Under the pieces are notes generated by a model, which saw only the letters and a program-made list of their open reading frames with translations, ran no database searches and was not told where the DNA came from. Source: CAZCCC01 sp964535715 (GTDB taxonomy: Bacteria > Patescibacteriota > Patescibacteriia > Buchananbacterales > UBA6539). Taken from it: a DNA stretch of 15,354 nucleotides. Made by a program: the position numbers and the translations under genes. Positions 12,783 through 15,354 of the stretch are shown here, piece after piece (the first letter of the stretch is position 1; each line of letters begins with the position of its first letter). Location of the stretch: contig CAZHUO010000027.1 in the NCBI GenBank assembly GCA_964535715.1, forward strand, positions 1 through 15,354, in the 5' to 3' direction.

Positions 12783-13817
12783 TTAAAATAAAGAGTCGGT
12801 TTTTTTTGGATTTTTGGAGTTGAAGTGCTCAAAACCGCTTTCCGTTGCCATCCGGCCTTTGGGAGTGCGCTTTAACATTCCAATTTGTATCAAAAAAGGC
12901 TCATAGACGTCTTCAATTGTTGCCATTTCTTCGCCGGTTGCAGCGGCAATTGTATTAAGTCCAACCGGCCCGCCGTTGAATTTATTAATAATTGTTTCCA
13001 TTATCTGCCGATCAGTTTCATCAAGGCCAAGCTTATCAATATCAAGCATGTCCAGCGCCATTTGAGTCGATTCATGGTCAACTTTACCCTTGCCTTTTAC
13101 TTGGGCAAAGTCTCTGACGCGCTTAAGCAGGCGGTTGGCTATTCTTGGAGTTTTTCTGGCGCGGTCGGCTATTTTTTTCAGGGCGGAAATTTCGGCTTCG
13201 ATTTCTAAAATTTTTGCCGAGCGTTTGAGTATTTCCCCGATTTCATTATTTTCATAAAAATTCAAATGGTAAATATTGCCGAAGCGGTCGCGCAAAGGGG
13301 AAGAAAGCATGCTGACTTTTGTTGTTGCTCCGACTATCGTAAAGCGGGGCAGGTCAAGCCTCAAAGTCCGAGCTGACGGCCCTTTGCCGATTACGATATC
13401 TAGGGCATAGTCTTCCATTGCCGGGTATAAAATTTCTTCTATTACTTTATTTAAGCGGTGGATTTCATCAATAAACAAAATATCGCCGTCTTCAAGGTTG
13501 GTTAAAATAGCCGCCAAGTCCCCGCTTCGTTCCAAAGCCGGTCCGGAAGTTACGCGGATATTTACGCTCATTTCTTGGGCAATGATATGGGCTAATGTGG
13601 TTTTGCCCAAGCCCGGGGGGCCATAAAGCAAAACGTGTTCAATCGGCTCTTTGCGGTTTTTGGCCGCCTGCATAAAAATGTGCAGATTGTTTTTAATTTT
13701 TTCTTGGCCGATGAATTCTTTGAGATTTTTCGGCCGCAAAGTCAAATCAAAATTATCCTCGTTTTTGAGTTCTTTGGGATCGATTATTCGGCTTTTTTCG
13801 TCTTTTTGTTTGGTCAT
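12783..13817 (-). CDS. ruvB: Holliday junction branch migration ATPase RuvB
   Basis: RuvB is the hexameric AAA+ motor that drives branch migration of Holliday junctions with RuvA in recombinational repair. The 344-residue protein has all family marks: LRPKNLKEFIGQ, Walker A GPPGLGKTT (66-74), Walker B LFIDEIHR (114-121), sensor IVGATTKVSMLSSPLRDRFG (161-180) with the arginine finger region, TPRIANRLLKRVRDFA (223-238), and the C-terminal winged helix GGPVGLNTIAAATGEE then PFLIQIGMLKRTPKGR. The length is normal. The ATG is preceded by heptamer array F rather than a clear Shine-Dalgarno. ruvA and ruvC are not in the window, so the ruv genes are dispersed or outside. Confidence 0.97.
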   Translation of the reverse strand: MTKQKDEKSRIIDPKELKNEDNFDLTLRPKNLKEFIGQEKIKNNLHIFMQAAKNRKEPIEHVLLYGPPGLGKTTLAHIIAQEMSVNIRVTSGPALERSGDLAAILTNLEDGDILFIDEIHRLNKVIEEILYPAMEDYALDIVIGKGPSARTLRLDLPRFTIVGATTKVSMLSSPLRDRFGNIYHLNFYENNEIGEILKRSAKILEIEAEISALKKIADRARKTPRIANRLLKRVRDFAQVKGKGKVDHESTQMALDMLDIDKLGLDETDRQIMETIINKFNGGPVGLNTIAAATGEEMATIEDVYEPFLIQIGMLKRTPKGRMATESGFEHFNSKNPKKTDSLF

Positions 13818-13820
13818 TTT

Positions 13821-13855
13821 TATTAGTAGATAGTGGGTAGCAGTTAGTAGATAGT
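13821..13855 (-). repeat. Heptamer array F before ruvB
   Basis: In the ruvB direction five 7-base units (ACTATCT, ACTAACT, GCTACCC, ACTATCT, ACTAATA) end three bases before the ATG. The CTA core is in the sense direction, as in arrays A and B. Confidence 0.8.
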
Positions 13856-13930
13856 ATTAAATAAGCTAATAATATCTTACCTTTTTAAGGCCAAAAAAAC
13901 AACCTCGTACTAATGGCTGAAATTTATATC

Positions 13931-14003
13931 AATTAACAATTTTTAATTTACAATTTCTGCCTGCCGGCAGTCAGGTTTATTGAATTTTCAATTTGAAATT
14001 TTC
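13931..14003. repeat. AT-rich heptamers around a CTGCC palindrome
   Basis: AATTAAC, AATTTTT, AATTTAC and AATTTCT (13931-13958) and AATTTTC, AATTTGA, AATTTTC (13983-14003) run in a 7-base register on either side of an 18-base palindrome at 13957-13974 (CTGCCTGCC facing GGCAGTCAG, one mismatch). The palindrome resembles short REP-like elements. The flanking A/T run continues to about 14065 without a gene. Confidence 0.65.
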
Positions 14004-14110
14004 AAAAAAAAATAGTTGATTGAAAATTAAATAAATAAAAATTGTTTAAATTCAAAATTAAATTATCGCATTTCTGCGCGTCATGCACAGGGGTGTAACA
14101 AATTATTCGT

Positions 14111-14245
14111 ATGTGCACATTCGTCCTTTGTTGTGATAGGATAATGTACTGTTGGTATACAAATAACCGAGAAAGCGATATTGCTGCTTTCTCGGCAAAA
14201 CGGTTAAAGGTATTAGAGATTGGTGTTGAATTTTTTGGCTGGTAA
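14111..14245 (+). pseudogene. Possible decayed GIY-YIG nuclease-like ORF (44 aa)
   Basis: A short frame reads TFVLCCDRIMYCWYTNNRES then DIAAFSAKRLKVLEIGVEFF. The pattern V-L-x-C then YC-x-YTNN-x-E and later AKRL-x-V with E-x-F near the end resembles the GIY-YIG core (YVLxC, YxGYTNNLERR, and the AKRLPVKLVYYEEF-like segment). If so, the YIG glycine is Trp, the catalytic Arg region ERR reads ESD, the His-Asn segment is missing, and the C-terminal helices are absent, so it would be non-functional. A perfect 10-bp inverted repeat lies inside. The resemblance is by eye over a short stretch and could be chance. Confidence 0.25.
14167..14195. repeat. Perfect 10-bp hairpin in the intergenic gap
   Basis: CCGAGAAAGC and GCTTTCTCGG enclose the 9-base loop GATATTGCT. 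No T run follows on either strand, so it is not a standard intrinsic terminator. A structured RNA element is possible. Confidence 0.7.
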
Positions 14246-14304
14246 AGTTACTTCCTGAAAGTTTTTTGTATTTTAGTTTTTTGGCAGATTTAGTATTGAT
14301 TATT

Positions 14305-14333
14305 TTGTATATTTGTTTTATTATTGCTAAAAT
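14305..14333 (+). promoter_or_regulatory. Promoter of the TPR-like gene
   Basis: TTGTAT (14305-14310), a 17-base spacer and TAAAAT (14328-14333) with TGC before the -10. The predicted start site falls on or next to the ATG at 14340, which would make the message leaderless or shift the start to 14349. Confidence 0.5.
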
Positions 14334-14339
14334 TAAGAT

Positions 14340-15293
14340 ATGAAAAATATGGAAAAACAAAACGCAGAGTTTAACTGGAAAATTCATGAAAATCCAGAGC
14401 AAACCCTGGAGATTGTCTCTTCTCTTGAAGAAGCATTAAAATCCAAGGATGTTGATGCTGTTCAAAAAGTTTTACAGGATCCGGAAAATTTAAGAAGCTT
14501 AATACAGCGCCGGGGACAAAACAGTGCAAGCCATAGTCTGTTGGAAAGTAGCTTTTCCACATTGCTTGAAGAAAAATTCGGATTAGCCGACATTTATCAG
14601 CGAAATGGAAAAGAGATAATTGATTTTATTCATGAATATAATCTGCCCGAACAAATTTTAATTGAATATCTTGACGTTGCCTTCCATAAGCGGGATAAAA
14701 TCCTGCTTAATCGGCTGGCTGCGATAATTTTTGAAAATGAAGAAAAGCTGGAAAACAAATCAATAATTGCGGCAGCTCTTCATAATATTGCCGCCTGGAA
14801 AACTACGGAAGAAAATAATCCGCAAGAGTCTTTGGATTATAATAAAAGAGCGCTTGAAGCGGCAAAAGCCGCCAATGACTCTAAGCTTATACAAAAAATA
14901 AAATACGGCTTAACTTATACCAAAAATTTGAAGCCGAAAGATAAAATTTTGGGATTTGAAAATGTTATTGCCGGTATGGAGGCGCTTGACCATAATTATG
15001 ATGCCATGAAAGCGCGCGTTGATGAGGCTTTTGCCCGCATTGAATTGGCCAGGCGCCAAGAAGGATTAAAACAGCAATCAGAACGAGACAATAATCTAGG
15101 TATTGCCTTGGAGCTGATTAAAGCGGCATATAATTATTCGACTTTAAAGAAAATTTCAAACTTGGAGGTAATGGCTTTGGAAGCTTTTAGCAAGGTTTAT
15201 AGAGAGATGGGTGACACGGAAAAAGCAAACCAAAATAAACGCAAGGCGGAATTGGCTTTTGGTAAATATGGCTATCTGACAAAAAGGGTTTAA
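14340..15293 (+). CDS. Helical, TPR-like hypothetical protein
   Basis: The 317-residue soluble protein has no signal or membrane segment and is predicted to be almost all helix. Residues 141-192 (AALHNIAAWKTTEENNPQES then LDYNKRALEAAKAANDSKLI) and 275-310 (ALEAFSKVYREMGDTEKANQ) have the helix-turn-helix spacing and small/large residue pattern of tetratricopeptide repeats. The segment at 225-250 is a charged, possibly coiled helix. TPR proteins scaffold protein-protein contacts; a partner is not indicated. Two starts are possible, 14340 and 14349, three codons apart; no Shine-Dalgarno precedes either. No other gene follows in the remaining 61 bases. Confidence 0.8.
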   Translation: MKNMEKQNAEFNWKIHENPEQTLEIVSSLEEALKSKDVDAVQKVLQDPENLRSLIQRRGQNSASHSLLESSFSTLLEEKFGLADIYQRNGKEIIDFIHEYNLPEQILIEYLDVAFHKRDKILLNRLAAIIFENEEKLENKSIIAAALHNIAAWKTTEENNPQESLDYNKRALEAAKAANDSKLIQKIKYGLTYTKNLKPKDKILGFENVIAGMEALDHNYDAMKARVDEAFARIELARRQEGLKQQSERDNNLGIALELIKAAYNYSTLKKISNLEVMALEAFSKVYREMGDTEKANQNKRKAELAFGKYGYLTKRV

Positions 15294-15354
15294 TTACGTT
15301 TTGTTTTAGGAACACACATTTTGCACTTTGACTAAAGCCTCATTTGGCGTTAAT

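Noticed and set aside
14167..14195. Hairpin as an intrinsic terminator
   Set aside because: No T run follows the stem on either strand.
14103..14402. Minus-strand 99-codon frame as a gene
   Set aside because: It overlaps the start of the helical protein gene and its promoter, has low-complexity composition and no family pattern.

Overview
The window is AT-rich bacterial DNA with short intergenic gaps. It most likely comes from a Candidate Phyla Radiation (Patescibacteria, Parcubacteria-like) genome. This is an inference from gene content: a small TrbC/VirB2-like pilin of the type common in that group, a stand-alone MscS-type TM-helix protein, many small membrane and lipoproteins, and a lysozyme-like surface protein carrying NBR1-type Ig domains. 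TAG and TGA both serve as stops here, so the genetic code looks standard.

Layout. Positions 1-2650 (+ strand): MscL with an added zinc ribbon, a possible small membrane ORF, a conserved hypothetical, rubrerythrin, a DUF1653 gene broken by one in-frame TAG, and an MBL-fold hydrolase. A two-way terminator separates these from a large minus-strand secreted protein (2734-4977). From 5097 to 6181 (+ strand) come a T4SS-type pilin and a TM-helix membrane protein, closed by a terminator. From 6236 to 10733 (- strand) lies a probable surface-polysaccharide operon transcribed right to left: flippase, HD phosphohydrolase, cysteine-rich lipoprotein, O-antigen ligase/polymerase. A 390-base gap follows that holds back-to-back promoters and a candidate structured non-coding RNA with its own terminator. 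From 11160 to 13817 (- strand): a lipoprotein, a PH-domain membrane protein, a small membrane protein and RuvB. A 520-base repeat-rich gap contains a possible decayed GIY-YIG ORF. The window closes with a helical TPR-like protein (14340-15293, +).

The most unusual feature is repeat structure rather than any one gene. At least six short arrays with an exact 7-base period and a CTA(A) core fill gaps next to start codons, and one lies in frame inside the O-antigen ligase gene. That same gene also carries two related 34-36 bp palindromes, each adding about 12 codons. A second, AT-only family of 7-base repeats occupies two other gaps. Together these suggest active short-repeat expansion and insertion that tolerates coding sequence. 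Clear promoters in the window share a TGN extended -10 element.
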